Assembly (NCBI GenBank): GCA_004555175.1 | Contig: SFJE01000003.1 | Span: 62,001-126,000, forward strand | Reading direction: 5' to 3' | Origin: Lentisphaeraceae bacterium | GTDB lineage: Bacteria; Verrucomicrobiota; Kiritimatiellia; RFP12; DVOR01 | Length of the DNA: 64,000 nt | Shown: positions 22,915 to 30,579 of the stretch, in pieces | Position numbering within the stretch: the first letter of the stretch is position 1 | Layout: every line of letters begins with the position of its first letter | Notes under the pieces: generated by a model | The model's input: the letters and a program-made list of their open reading frames with translations, nothing else | What the model was told of the DNA's origin: nothing | The model's database searches: none | Position numbers and translations under genes: made by a program

Positions 22915-23080
22915 CCGCGCTGGGTTAACTCGCTTCCTGAGCGACTTGAATGAATAAGGCCCCGCCTTGTTGCCAATAAGACGGGGTCTTGTTACCAATA
23001 AGACGGGGTCTTGTTACCAATAAGACGGGGCCTTATTAGTTGCGCTCCGCCGAGCGGTTAGTTCTCTCCGCGCCGCGTGA
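22915..23080. repeat. Hairpin-array repeat block, copy 1 (four units)
   Basis: Four 22-bp units (22953-23038) of the type AATAAGACGGGGTCTTGTT plus ACC. Each unit is an inverted repeat (AATAAGAC / GTCTTGTT). They are flanked by CGCGCTGGGTTAACTCGCTTCC upstream (given in parts: CGCGCTGGGTTAAC, TCGCTTCC) and by GCGCTCCGCCGAGC downstream. A near-identical block is at 59140-59328. The rest of 22862-23160 holds no gene. Confidence 0.85.
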
Positions 23081-23100
23081 GGTGCGCCTTCGGCGCGAGA

Positions 23101-23136
23101 GTAAGCGTTTTGCAGTGGCCTGCTCCGCCAGGCCAC
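23101..23136. repeat. 36-bp dispersed repeat, copy 1
   Basis: GTAAGCGT, then TGCAGTGGCCTGCTCCGCC and AGGCCAC. Other copies are at 55785-55820 and 56002-56037. It includes the inverted repeat GTGGCC/GGCCAC variants and lies just upstream of the thioredoxin promoter. Confidence 0.75.
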
Positions 23137-23161
23137 CTCACGTGCGCATAGCGCATAACTA

Positions 23162-23170
23162 TGTTATACT
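23162..23170 (+). promoter_or_regulatory. Extended -10 promoter of the thioredoxin-uvrB operon
   Basis: TGT-TATACT (TATACT at 23165-23170), no clear -35; the ribosome site GAAAGGAG follows before ATG 23203. Confidence 0.5.
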
Positions 23171-23202
23171 CCCTTCACAAGTTACAGAAAGGAGCCTACG
23201 TT

Positions 23203-23877
23203 ATGGCGAAGAAGAGCATGTTGGCCGCGGTTGCGGCGGTTGTTTTGGCATTTGGGGCAGTGGCGGCGGAGAAGCCGGCGGTGCAGGGCGCGGAGCTTGG
23301 CGCGTGGACGATGGATACGCCCGCGGCTTTGGCGTTGGCCAAGGAGACGGGCAAGCCGGTCTTCCTGTGCTTTACGGGGAGCGATTGGTGCGGCTGGTGC
23401 AAGCTGATGGAGAAGAAGGTCTTTGGGACCGAGGCGTGGCAGGCCTACGCCAAGGAGAATCTGGTGCTGGTGTGGCTGGACTTCCCGCGCGATCAGAGTC
23501 TGGTGCCCGAAGAGATTGCCCCGAAGAACAAGGCGCTGAGCGAGCAGTATAAGGTGGAGGGCTTCCCGACCTATGTGGTGCTCTCCTCGAAGGGCGAGGA
23601 GCTCGGGCGCTTGGGGGCCGATAAGGAGGCCACCCCTGAGCAGTTCATCAAGCAGCTGAAGGAAGTGCTCATCCTCGAGCACCTTGAGGAGCTCCTCTCG
23701 CCCGAGGATTATGCCGAGTTCCAGAAGGCCGGCGAAGATCTCGCCGAGGTCTGGAAGAAGATTAGCGCCTGGGAGAGCGAAGTGCGCAAGCAGCGCGAGG
23801 CTTTCCGCGTCACCTTCCGCGCCCTGGAAGGGAAGCGCAACGAGCTGAAGGCCAAGGCGATCGAGGCGGCCAAGTAA
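23203..23877 (+). CDS. Exported thioredoxin-like protein
   Basis: A 224-residue protein with signal peptide MAKKSMLAAVAAVVLAFGAVAA. The thioredoxin fold has active site GSDWCGWCKLM with Cys63 and Cys66, the cis-Pro segment VEGFPTYVVL, and a C-terminal helical extension (about 150-224) rich in Lys/Glu that may be coiled coil. This DUF-style FTGSDWCGWC motif is common in Planctomycetes/Verrucomicrobia. A role in periplasmic disulfide chemistry is inferred. The frame is open upstream to 23161 but ATG 23203 has the GAAAGGAG site. uvrB follows after 22 nt. Confidence 0.85.
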   Translation: MAKKSMLAAVAAVVLAFGAVAAEKPAVQGAELGAWTMDTPAALALAKETGKPVFLCFTGSDWCGWCKLMEKKVFGTEAWQAYAKENLVLVWLDFPRDQSLVPEEIAPKNKALSEQYKVEGFPTYVVLSSKGEELGRLGADKEATPEQFIKQLKEVLILEHLEELLSPEDYAEFQKAGEDLAEVWKKISAWESEVRKQREAFRVTFRALEGKRNELKAKAIEAAK

Positions 23878-23899
23878 GGCTGGCCCGAGTCGCCAAGCG

Positions 23900-25927
23900 A
23901 TGTTAGACGTCGCCTTCGAGAACGAGCTGAGCGCCGCTCCGGCGGCGTTTCGGCTCGTTTCTCCTTTTGCGCCGATGGGCGACCAGCCCGAGGCGATTGA
24001 AGCGTTGGTGCGTGGCTTTGAGGGCGGGGCCTCGCGCCAGATTTTGCGCGGGGTGACCGGCAGCGGCAAGACCTTTACGATGGCCAACGTCATCGCCCGC
24101 TACCGCCGCCCCACGCTGGTCATTTCGCACAACAAGACCCTCGCCGCGCAGCTCTACGCCGAGCTCAAGGCCTTCTTCCCCGACAACGCCGTCGAGTACT
24201 TCATCTCCTACTACGATTACTATCAGCCCGAGGCCTACATCCCCCAGACCGATACCTACATCGAGAAGGATGCCTCCATCAATGAGGACCTCGAGCGCTT
24301 CCGTCTGGCCGCTTCGCACGCGCTCCTCGGGCGGCGGGATGTGATTATTGTCGCCTCCGTCTCGTGCATCTACGGCCTGCTCTCGCCCGAGGATTACCGC
24401 GGCCTGATGCTCTCGCTGCACGTGGGCCAAGAGCTCCCGCGCGAAAAGCTCCTCCTCGCCCTCACCGAAATCCAGTATCAGCGCAACGACTACGAGCCGC
24501 GTCCGGGCGTCTTCCGCGTCCGCGGCGATGTGGTGGACATCTTCCCCTCCTACTCCACCGAGGGCATTCGCGTGAGCTACTTTGGCGACGAGATTGAGTC
24601 GCTCCACGCCCTCAACGCCACCACCGGCCGCGTCCTGGGCGCTATGCCCTCGTGCCTGCTCTCGCCGGCCAAGCAATTCGTGATGCCCCGCAGTCAGCTC
24701 CTGGGCGGCGTTGAGCGCATCAAGGCCGAACTGCAGACGCGCTTGGGCGAACTCGACGCCGCCGGCAAACTCCTCGAGGCCCAGCGTCTGCGCCAGCGCA
24801 CGGAGTATGACCTGGCGATGCTCGCGGAGATGGGCTACTGCACCGGCATCGAAAACTACTCCGCGCCCCTCGCCGGCCGCGCCCCAGGCCTCCCGCCGCC
24901 CACCCTCATCGACTACTTTGGCCCCGACTTCCTCTGCATTATCGACGAGAGCCACGTCACCCTCCCCCAGATCCGCGCAATGTTTAATGGCGACCAGGCC
25001 CGCAAGCAGATCCTCATCGACAACGGCTTCCGCCTCCCCTCCGCCCGCGACAACCGCCCGCTGACCTTCGACGAGTTCGACGCGCGCGTCCCCCGCATCC
25101 TCTTCACCTCCGCCACCCCCGGCCCCCACGAGCGCGCCGTCGCCTCCCTCACCGCCGAGCAGGTCATCCGCCCCACCGGCCTCCTCGACCCCCTCGTCGA
25201 GCTCCGCCCCCTCGAGGGGCAAGTCGATGACCTCCTCGACGAAATCCGCGCCACCTCCGCCGCCGGCGGTCGCACCCTCGTCACCGCCCTCACCAAGCGC
25301 GCCTGCGAGGACCTCGCCCAGTATCTCACCGATCTGGGCATCCGCGCCGAGTATCTCCACTCCGACATCGACGCCATCGGCCGCGTCGACATCCTCGCCC
25401 GCCTCCGCCGCGGCGACATCGAAGCCCTGATTGGCGTCAACCTCTTGCGCGAAGGGCTCGACCTGCCCGAAGTCACCCGCGTGGCCATCCTCGATGCCGA
25501 TAAAGAGGGCTTCCTGCGCTCCGCCACTGCCCTCATTCAGACCGCCGGCCGCTGCGCCCGAAATGCCGAATCCAAGGTCATCCTCTACGCCGAGCACACC
25601 ACCCCCGCCATCGAAGAACTCCTCGCCGTCACCCAAGACCACCGCACTCGCCAGCAAGCCTACAACACCGCGCACCACATCACCCCCCGAACAGTCCGCC
25701 GCGAAATCAACGAAGACCTCGCCGCCGGCTCGGCCACCGTCCCCGAAGCCCCCTCCCGCCGCAAGGCCACCCCCTTCGCCCCGGCCCCCGACACCCCCCG
25801 CACCGCCGAGGTCATTGAACGCGAAATGTTCCAGGCCGCCCAAGCCCTCGAGTTCGAACGCGCCGCGCTTCTGCGCGATGAACTCCGCGCCCTCCAAGCG
25901 GCTGCCGCTGCGCGGCGTGAACGGTGA
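23900..25927 (+). CDS. uvrB: Excinuclease ABC subunit B
   Basis: Damage-verification helicase of nucleotide excision repair, 675 residues. Walker A GVTGSGKT is at 51-58. The beta-hairpin segment is YFISYYDYYQPEAYIPQTD (cited in part: YYDYYQPEAY). Helicase motifs are DESH and FTSATPGPHE, and motif V-VI region is GVNLLREGLDLPEV and QTAGRCARN. The C-terminal UVR domain is EREMFQAAQALEFERAALLRDEL (cited in part: QAALEFERAA-type pattern). The UvrA-interacting and UvrC-interacting regions appear intact. No SD precedes ATG 23900 (AGTCGCCAAGCG), so it probably depends on coupling with the upstream gene. Confidence 0.96.
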   Translation: MLDVAFENELSAAPAAFRLVSPFAPMGDQPEAIEALVRGFEGGASRQILRGVTGSGKTFTMANVIARYRRPTLVISHNKTLAAQLYAELKAFFPDNAVEYFISYYDYYQPEAYIPQTDTYIEKDASINEDLERFRLAASHALLGRRDVIIVASVSCIYGLLSPEDYRGLMLSLHVGQELPREKLLLALTEIQYQRNDYEPRPGVFRVRGDVVDIFPSYSTEGIRVSYFGDEIESLHALNATTGRVLGAMPSCLLSPAKQFVMPRSQLLGGVERIKAELQTRLGELDAAGKLLEAQRLRQRTEYDLAMLAEMGYCTGIENYSAPLAGRAPGLPPPTLIDYFGPDFLCIIDESHVTLPQIRAMFNGDQARKQILIDNGFRLPSARDNRPLTFDEFDARVPRILFTSATPGPHERAVASLTAEQVIRPTGLLDPLVELRPLEGQVDDLLDEIRATSAAGGRTLVTALTKRACEDLAQYLTDLGIRAEYLHSDIDAIGRVDILARLRRGDIEALIGVNLLREGLDLPEVTRVAILDADKEGFLRSATALIQTAGRCARNAESKVILYAEHTTPAIEELLAVTQDHRTRQQAYNTAHHITPRTVRREINEDLAAGSATVPEAPSRRKATPFAPAPDTPRTAEVIEREMFQAAQALEFERAALLRDELRALQAAAAARRER

Positions 25928-25959
25928 GCTGTGAACGGTGCGCTCGCGTGAGGTGGCGG

Positions 25960-26280
25960 CTTAGCGAGCGCCGGCTCCCCAGCCACGCCAATGGCCGCGC
26001 CCTGGCCTCCACCCCGCCTGGCACGAGGCCCCCTTACCGAAAGGCCAGCCCTCCTCCTGCCGTCACCTGTTCTGTGGCGCGGCATATTTGCCGCGCAGCG
26101 AGCGTCAGCGAGCGCCTGGCTCCACCCCCCAGCCACTCCAATGGCCGCGCCCTGGCCTCCACCCCGCCCGGCACATGGCCACCTTATCTTCCACCCAGCT
26201 CACCTCCTGCCATTAACCGTTCTGTGGCGCGGCATATTTGCCGCGCAGCGAGCGTAGCGAGCGCCTGGCTCCAAGCCCCC
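25960..26280. repeat. Two tandem ~147-bp repeats with a GC-rich palindrome
   Basis: Two diverged copies (about 25971-26117 and 26117-26264). Both contain CCAATGGCCGCGCCCTGGCC, TCCACCCCGCC and, at the end, GTTCTGTGGCGCGGCATA plus TTTGCCGCGC (26069-26096 and 26219-26246), then AGCGAGCG. The palindrome GCGCGGCATATTTGCCGCGC recurs inverted at 56109-56136. No gene is seen in 25928-26375. Confidence 0.8.
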
Positions 26281-26329
26281 GGCAACACCCCCACCCGCGC
26301 CCACCCCCCAGCCACTCCGCTAACAGTTA

Positions 26330-26338
26330 TGCTATAAT
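26330..26338 (+). promoter_or_regulatory. Extended -10 promoter of the 26376 gene
   Basis: TGC-TATAAT, consensus -10 with extended TG; no strong -35. The leader is about 30 nt with GGAG before ATG 26376. Confidence 0.6.
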
Positions 26339-26375
26339 GCGCTCCGTCTGAAACAAACAACAACGGAGATTCTCC

Positions 26376-27176
26376 ATGACCCTTACATCCTTGACGGCTG
26401 GCGCCGGGTGCGCCGGTTCGCCCTTCCGGCTTCCGCGCCGGTATCTGTGCGTCGAGTGGCCGGAGACGACCACCTTCCAGGAGCCCAACTCCCAGGAATT
26501 CTGTAAACCCCTCACCGAGCACATCCGCGAGATCCTCGGCGGACGCCACCTGACGCCGCACATCGTGCAACTCGCGCACCACTTCTGGCTCTGCGCCTTC
26601 TTCCACGGTGCCTCGCGCCGCCACCACGCAAGCACCTACGAACACGACCACCCCTCGGCCATCACCTACATCCCGCGCAACGCCGTGCTCTTCTTAATCG
26701 ACGGCACCTACGGCAAAATCTACCTCGCCGCCCCGGAGTCCGCCCCCCACCAAGAACTCCTCGCCGCTCTCAATGGCACCCTCTTCCCCGCGCGCAGATA
26801 CATCGAGCGCTTTCAGCTCAAAACCTTCGACCTCGCACCCCTACGCTACCTCACGCCAGCCGTCCGCCATCCGAGCGACGCCCTGGCCCCCTGGGCGCAC
26901 CTGCAGCTCAAGGGCCTCACCGAGCGCGAGGGCGGAGAGAACGGTCAGCGCTGCAAGCACCTCTGGCCACGCGACGGCTTCGAGCCCCTCGACTGCGGCT
27001 GCCTCACCTGGCCAGCCCACATCGACAGTGCCATTATGGGCATCAAGCTCGGCCAACGGCCGCGCCCCTACCTGGCCGAGTTCTTCCAAGGCTCCCCCTG
27101 GCTCCGCGCCACCATTGTCCCCGAAACGCGCCACGCCCTCGCCCAGCTCATTCACTGCTGCTCCCGCGCCGGCTAA
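26376..27176 (+). CDS. Hypothetical protein
   Basis: A 266-residue protein I do not recognise. ATG 26376 has ACGGAG 8 nt upstream and a good promoter, so expression is likely. There is no signal peptide or membrane span. It is rich in His and aromatic residues (VQLAHHFWLCAFFHG, RRHHASTYEHDH) and has a Cys-rich C-terminal part (RCKHLWP, LDCGCLTW, HCCSRAG). A central strand pair NAVLFLIDGTYGKIYLAA could be a beta hairpin. The His/Cys content could bind metal, but no known motif is evident. It faces the convergent acyl-CoA synthetase gene, 18 nt away. Confidence 0.6.
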   Translation: MTLTSLTAGAGCAGSPFRLPRRYLCVEWPETTTFQEPNSQEFCKPLTEHIREILGGRHLTPHIVQLAHHFWLCAFFHGASRRHHASTYEHDHPSAITYIPRNAVLFLIDGTYGKIYLAAPESAPHQELLAALNGTLFPARRYIERFQLKTFDLAPLRYLTPAVRHPSDALAPWAHLQLKGLTEREGGENGQRCKHLWPRDGFEPLDCGCLTWPAHIDSAIMGIKLGQRPRPYLAEFFQGSPWLRATIVPETRHALAQLIHCCSRAG

Positions 27177-27194
27177 GGTGCCAGCGCGTAGAAC

Positions 27195-28856
27195 TCACTC
27201 ATCGAGTGCGCCTGCGTACAGTCCGCGGCGGATCTTTTGGGTGGAGGTGAGCTTGAGCGGCTCGGAGGAGACGATGATCTTGCGCGGGTGCTTGTAGGTG
27301 GCCAGGGCGGCGCACTGGCGCTTGACCGCCTCGCGCAGGAGGTGCTCGGTGGCCTCGGGCGTGAGGCCGGGGTGGAGCTTCTCGAGGAGTTCTTGGTTGG
27401 GGAAGAGGAGGGCGCCAACCTTTTCGCCATTCTCGCCGCGCGTGCGGTAGGCCAGAACCAGGACCTGGGCGATGAGCGGATCGCGGGCGAGGGCTTGCTC
27501 GACCTCTTCGGGGTAGATATTCTTGCCCTCACGGTTGACGATAAGGGCCTTGGCGCGGCCGCGGATGGTGAGGTAACCCTCGGCATCGAGGGAGGCGAGG
27601 TCGCCGGTGCGCAACCAATCGCCCACAAAGATCTCTTCGGTGGCCGTAGGGTTGTTCCAATAGCCGCGGAAGTTGATGGGACCGCGGACCTGCAGTTCGC
27701 CCACGCCCGCGGCATCGGGGTTGGCCAAGCGCACCTCGATACCACAGATGGCCGGGCCGATGGTCCCCAAGCGGATGCGATTGGGCGGATTGGCCGCCAC
27801 CACTGGCGCGCACTCGGTAAGTCCATAGCCTTCGCACGCGCAAATGCCCAAGCGGTTGAAGTTGCCGAGCACCTTGGGATCGGCCTTTGCCCCGCCCACA
27901 AAGAGCAGCCGGAGGTTGCCGCCCAAGGCCGCTTGCACGCGTCGCCCCACAATACGCGGCGCCACGGCGTAGAGCACACGCCCGAGGAGCGTGGCGCGCA
28001 GGCTCTTCATCAGCCGGTCGTGGAGCTTCTCGGCCATCAACGGGACGGTCATCAAGAGGGTGCTCTGCAGCTCGCGCAGGTCGTCGGCCACGGTGCGTAG
28101 CGAGCGGATAAAGGAGAGCGACGCCTGCGCCTCCAGGGCCAAGACCAGGTTGGTGGTGAAGGCAAAGGCATGGAAGAGGGGGAGGACCACCAGGCAATCA
28201 TCCCGCTCGGTCACAAAGCCTTGGAGAAGGGCCATCGTGCCGCGAGCGTCGGCGATGAAATTGCGATGGGTGAGCATGGCGCCCTTGGGGCGACCGGTGG
28301 TGCCGCTGGTGTAGAGCAGGGCACAGAGGTCATCGGGCGCGGGGCGATAGGTGGGCTCATTCCAAAAGCGCAGCGGGACGTCCTCGCGCTGGGCTTTGAG
28401 GACCTCATCGAGCGTAGCGGTGGGCAGACCTGGCTCCGGGGCGGGCCCATCGACCAGCAGGAGCTGGCGCAGGTCCGGGAGAGTCGGGGCCACTTCGCGC
28501 ACGAGTGGGAGGTGGGCGCGGTCGGTGACGAGGATTGCGGCCCCGGCATCTTCCAGAATGAAGTGGAGCTCAGGGGCGGTGAGATGCGGATCGATGTGCA
28601 CCACAATGGCGCCGAGGCCGCAAATCGCCAGATGGGTCAGCACCCACGCCGGGCCATTGGGGAGCATCAGCGCCACGCGCGTCTGCCGCGGCACCACCCC
28701 CTGCGCGCCGAACCACTCGCCCACCGTGCGCACGCGCTCAAGTGCGGCCATGTAGGCCAGACTCTGCCAGGCGCCCTGGGCGTAGAAGCGCATAAACCGA
28801 TGGTCGGGACGCTGTGCCGCCGCCGCTTCAAGCAAATCGCGCAAGGTATCGTTCAT
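27195..28856 (-). CDS. AMP-forming acyl-CoA synthetase (long-chain fatty acid type)
   Basis: A 553-residue adenylate-forming enzyme. The P-loop LLYTSGTTGRPKGAML is near 180-195, then GYGLTECAPV (A5), TGDLASLDAEGYLTIRGRAK (A7-A8, cited as TGDLAS and IRGRAK) and a C-terminal lid ending in LKLTSTQKIRRGLY with the A10-type lysine. It activates a carboxylate to acyl-AMP and then acyl-CoA or acyl-carrier. The substrate is unknown. It starts 10 nt after a YfhO-like membrane protein, which suggests a lipid or envelope role. Confidence 0.88.
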   Translation of the reverse strand: MNDTLRDLLEAAAAQRPDHRFMRFYAQGAWQSLAYMAALERVRTVGEWFGAQGVVPRQTRVALMLPNGPAWVLTHLAICGLGAIVVHIDPHLTAPELHFILEDAGAAILVTDRAHLPLVREVAPTLPDLRQLLLVDGPAPEPGLPTATLDEVLKAQREDVPLRFWNEPTYRPAPDDLCALLYTSGTTGRPKGAMLTHRNFIADARGTMALLQGFVTERDDCLVVLPLFHAFAFTTNLVLALEAQASLSFIRSLRTVADDLRELQSTLLMTVPLMAEKLHDRLMKSLRATLLGRVLYAVAPRIVGRRVQAALGGNLRLLFVGGAKADPKVLGNFNRLGICACEGYGLTECAPVVAANPPNRIRLGTIGPAICGIEVRLANPDAAGVGELQVRGPINFRGYWNNPTATEEIFVGDWLRTGDLASLDAEGYLTIRGRAKALIVNREGKNIYPEEVEQALARDPLIAQVLVLAYRTRGENGEKVGALLFPNQELLEKLHPGLTPEATEHLLREAVKRQCAALATYKHPRKIIVSSEPLKLTSTQKIRRGLYAGALDE

Positions 28857-28866
28857 GGGTTCGCTC

Positions 28867-30498
28867 CTAAGAAGTAAAGTCGACAGTTGTCAGTGCTGGC
28901 GCTCGATGTGAAAAGCCCGTCTGAGCCGTTAATGTCTTCTCTTCTGCCGCTGGTCGGCCCGTCGCGTTAACGCCCTGTCGACTGTCGACTGATGACTGAC
29001 GACTTTTCAGTCTAAATAGTCCCAGCTTCACGCCGCGGACGGTCATCACCGCCACAGGTGGAGGGAGCGATGGCTGCGGAAGGGGGGCGACCACCGTGTC
29101 GGCCCGCGTGAGGTCCGGCTCTAAGGGGATGCCCTGCCAACGGCAGATGTCGTCAAGCGCCGACCACCCCAGTGGATTGCAGAGGCTCTGCCCAGGGGGC
29201 ACGGCATGTGTGAGCGCATTGTGCGCCAAACTGCGCGGGAAGACGTAGCCGCGCACCACCCAGGCCCCGCAGGCGCAACTGACCGCCACCAACGCCACCG
29301 CCACCCAACGCCCCCAGCGGCGGCAAAGCCCCTCGGCACCCACGCCCGCCACCATCGCCAGCGCAAAACCGGTCAGGTGCAACCACTTGATGGGCGCGCG
29401 AATTTGGTTGAGCCCCGGCACATAAAAGAGTGCGCGGTAGAGGGGCGTGTAGCGGCCCAAGGCGAGGAGGAGCGTAACCCCCGCGAGGACCGACCAAAAG
29501 CGCCGCGTCTGCCGCTCGGTCCCCGTCACGCGCATCGCCCAGGCCGCGAGGACCAGCGCCAGGGTCACCCACCCCACAAAGATGGCGTGTTGGCGTAGAC
29601 GCACCCCGCGCTCGGGATCGCCTAGCCGCCCGGTGTAGGGCTTGGGGTCGAAGGAATAGGTGCTTCGCCCGTGAAGATCCGGCCAGACCCACTCAAGCAG
29701 ATCCTCCGGCGGCAAGGACCAGCCAGTGATAAAGGCCCACTGCGCTTCGGCGACGCGTTGGGGCGAAGTCGCGCTCGGGGCGGCAGCCTCGAGCTGCTGC
29801 GCGCGCGTCTCCCGAGCCGCCCCAAAGGTGTGGCGCAAGGCCGGAAAGCCAATCAGCCCAAAGACCACCATTGCCACGGCCAGTGCGCGCCACGGCCAAT
29901 GCTTCACCTGCACCCCCAGTCGCCACAGCCCATAGGCACTCAGCGCGCAGACCATCAACAACCAAATATCCGCCTGCGAACCCAACCCCAAGGCCAAGAT
30001 CGCCCCCAGCGCCGCCCCCCAGCGCAACCGCCCCGTGGCCGCCAGACGCTCCAGCGCGCCAAAGCCCAGCGCCGTGACCGCCAGGGCATCGACCACCCCC
30101 CGGTGCCCCGCGCAAAAAAGCGTGGCAAAGTAGCCGCACCACGCCGCGCAAAAGCCGCCCACCCACGCCGCCGCCACGCTGTGGCCCCGCGCGCGCAGCA
30201 GCCCAAAGCCCGCCAAGGCCATCACTGCGCCATCCACCCAAAAGCTTCCCTCATAGGCAAAGCCATAGGGGAAGAGCGCCGCGAGCAACGCCGGAAGGGT
30301 CGGCAGCGCAAAAAAGCTCCGCCACGCAGCCCAACGGCTCATCGGCGGCAGAATCGGCGCATCGGGCGCCACAAAGACGGTATCCACCCCCAAAACCGGC
30401 CAGAAGGCCACCCCCAACGCCAAGAGATAGAGTCCCCAGACCGCCCCTGTCACGGCGAGGTCCGGCCATTTGCGCGCTGGCTTCTGCTGTTCACTCAC
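28867..30498 (-). CDS. YfhO-like polytopic membrane protein
   Basis: A 543-residue protein with about ten hydrophobic segments, the first being AVTGAVWGLYLLALGVAFWPVL. The segment LGRYTPLYRALFYVPGLNQIRAPIKWL is typical of YfhO/GT-C-like envelope glycosylation proteins (cited in part: LYRALFYVPGLNQIRAP). The start is GTG 30498, six nt after a TAAACT hexamer. Residues about 499-540 (including SRQSSVDSRQ and TTVDFTS) are translated from a GTCGAC-ended repeat element (28878-29004), so the natural C-terminus was replaced or extended by the insertion. Function is inferred only at family level. Confidence 0.65.
   Translation of the reverse strand: MSEQQKPARKWPDLAVTGAVWGLYLLALGVAFWPVLGVDTVFVAPDAPILPPMSRWAAWRSFFALPTLPALLAALFPYGFAYEGSFWVDGAVMALAGFGLLRARGHSVAAAWVGGFCAAWCGYFATLFCAGHRGVVDALAVTALGFGALERLAATGRLRWGAALGAILALGLGSQADIWLLMVCALSAYGLWRLGVQVKHWPWRALAVAMVVFGLIGFPALRHTFGAARETRAQQLEAAAPSATSPQRVAEAQWAFITGWSLPPEDLLEWVWPDLHGRSTYSFDPKPYTGRLGDPERGVRLRQHAIFVGWVTLALVLAAWAMRVTGTERQTRRFWSVLAGVTLLLALGRYTPLYRALFYVPGLNQIRAPIKWLHLTGFALAMVAGVGAEGLCRRWGRWVAVALVAVSCACGAWVVRGYVFPRSLAHNALTHAVPPGQSLCNPLGWSALDDICRWQGIPLEPDLTRADTVVAPLPQPSLPPPVAVMTVRGVKLGLFRLKSRQSSVDSRQGVNATGRPAAEEKTLTAQTGFSHRAPALTTVDFTS
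28878..29004. repeat. GTCGAC-ended inverted-repeat element A
   Basis: Left end AGTCGACAGTTGTCAGTGC, right end GTCGACTGTCGACTGATGAC followed by TGACGACT; interior holds GTCGCGTTAACGCC. Related copies are at 33447-33589 and 53116-53328. It overlaps the 3' end of the membrane protein gene. Confidence 0.75.
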
Positions 30499-30504
30499 AC
30501 CTGT

Positions 30505-30513
30505 AGTTTAGCA
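30505..30513 (-). promoter_or_regulatory. Extended -10 promoter of the YfhO-like gene
   Basis: Minus strand TGC-TAAACT, ending 6 nt before the GTG start. This predicts a leaderless or nearly leaderless mRNA. Confidence 0.45.
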
Positions 30514-30545
30514 CAAGCTGCTGCGCAGCGCGCAGTAGCTTGTGC
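30511..30545. promoter_or_regulatory. 35-bp palindrome between divergent genes
   Basis: GCACAAGCT-G-CTGCGC, AGC loop, GCGCAG-T-AGCTTGTGC. It is centred between the YfhO-like and rarA starts and overlaps the -10/-35 regions of both. It could be an operator or a cruciform-type repeat. Confidence 0.5.
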
Positions 30546-30563
30546 CCGCGGAACGCGGGGCTA

Positions 30564-30572
30564 TGCTATACT
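30564..30572 (+). promoter_or_regulatory. Extended -10 promoter of rarA
   Basis: TGC-TATACT, ending 7 nt before the rarA ATG (30580). No SD is present between, so the transcript is probably leaderless. Confidence 0.5.
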
Positions 30573-30579
30573 ACCGCCT

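Noticed and set aside
22953..23038. CRISPR-like array of 22-bp repeats
   Set aside because: Units are directly adjacent with no unique spacers and no cas gene nearby; they are tandem hairpins.
23903..25897. 664-residue antisense frame opposite uvrB
   Set aside because: Composition is Gly/Glu/Ala/Asp-rich with no motif, and the plus-strand gene is clearly UvrB.
29671..30579. Upstream extension of rarA to 29671
   Set aside because: This part lies opposite the YfhO-like gene, is Arg/Pro/Gln-rich and lacks family similarity; rarA orthologs begin near MNDLF.
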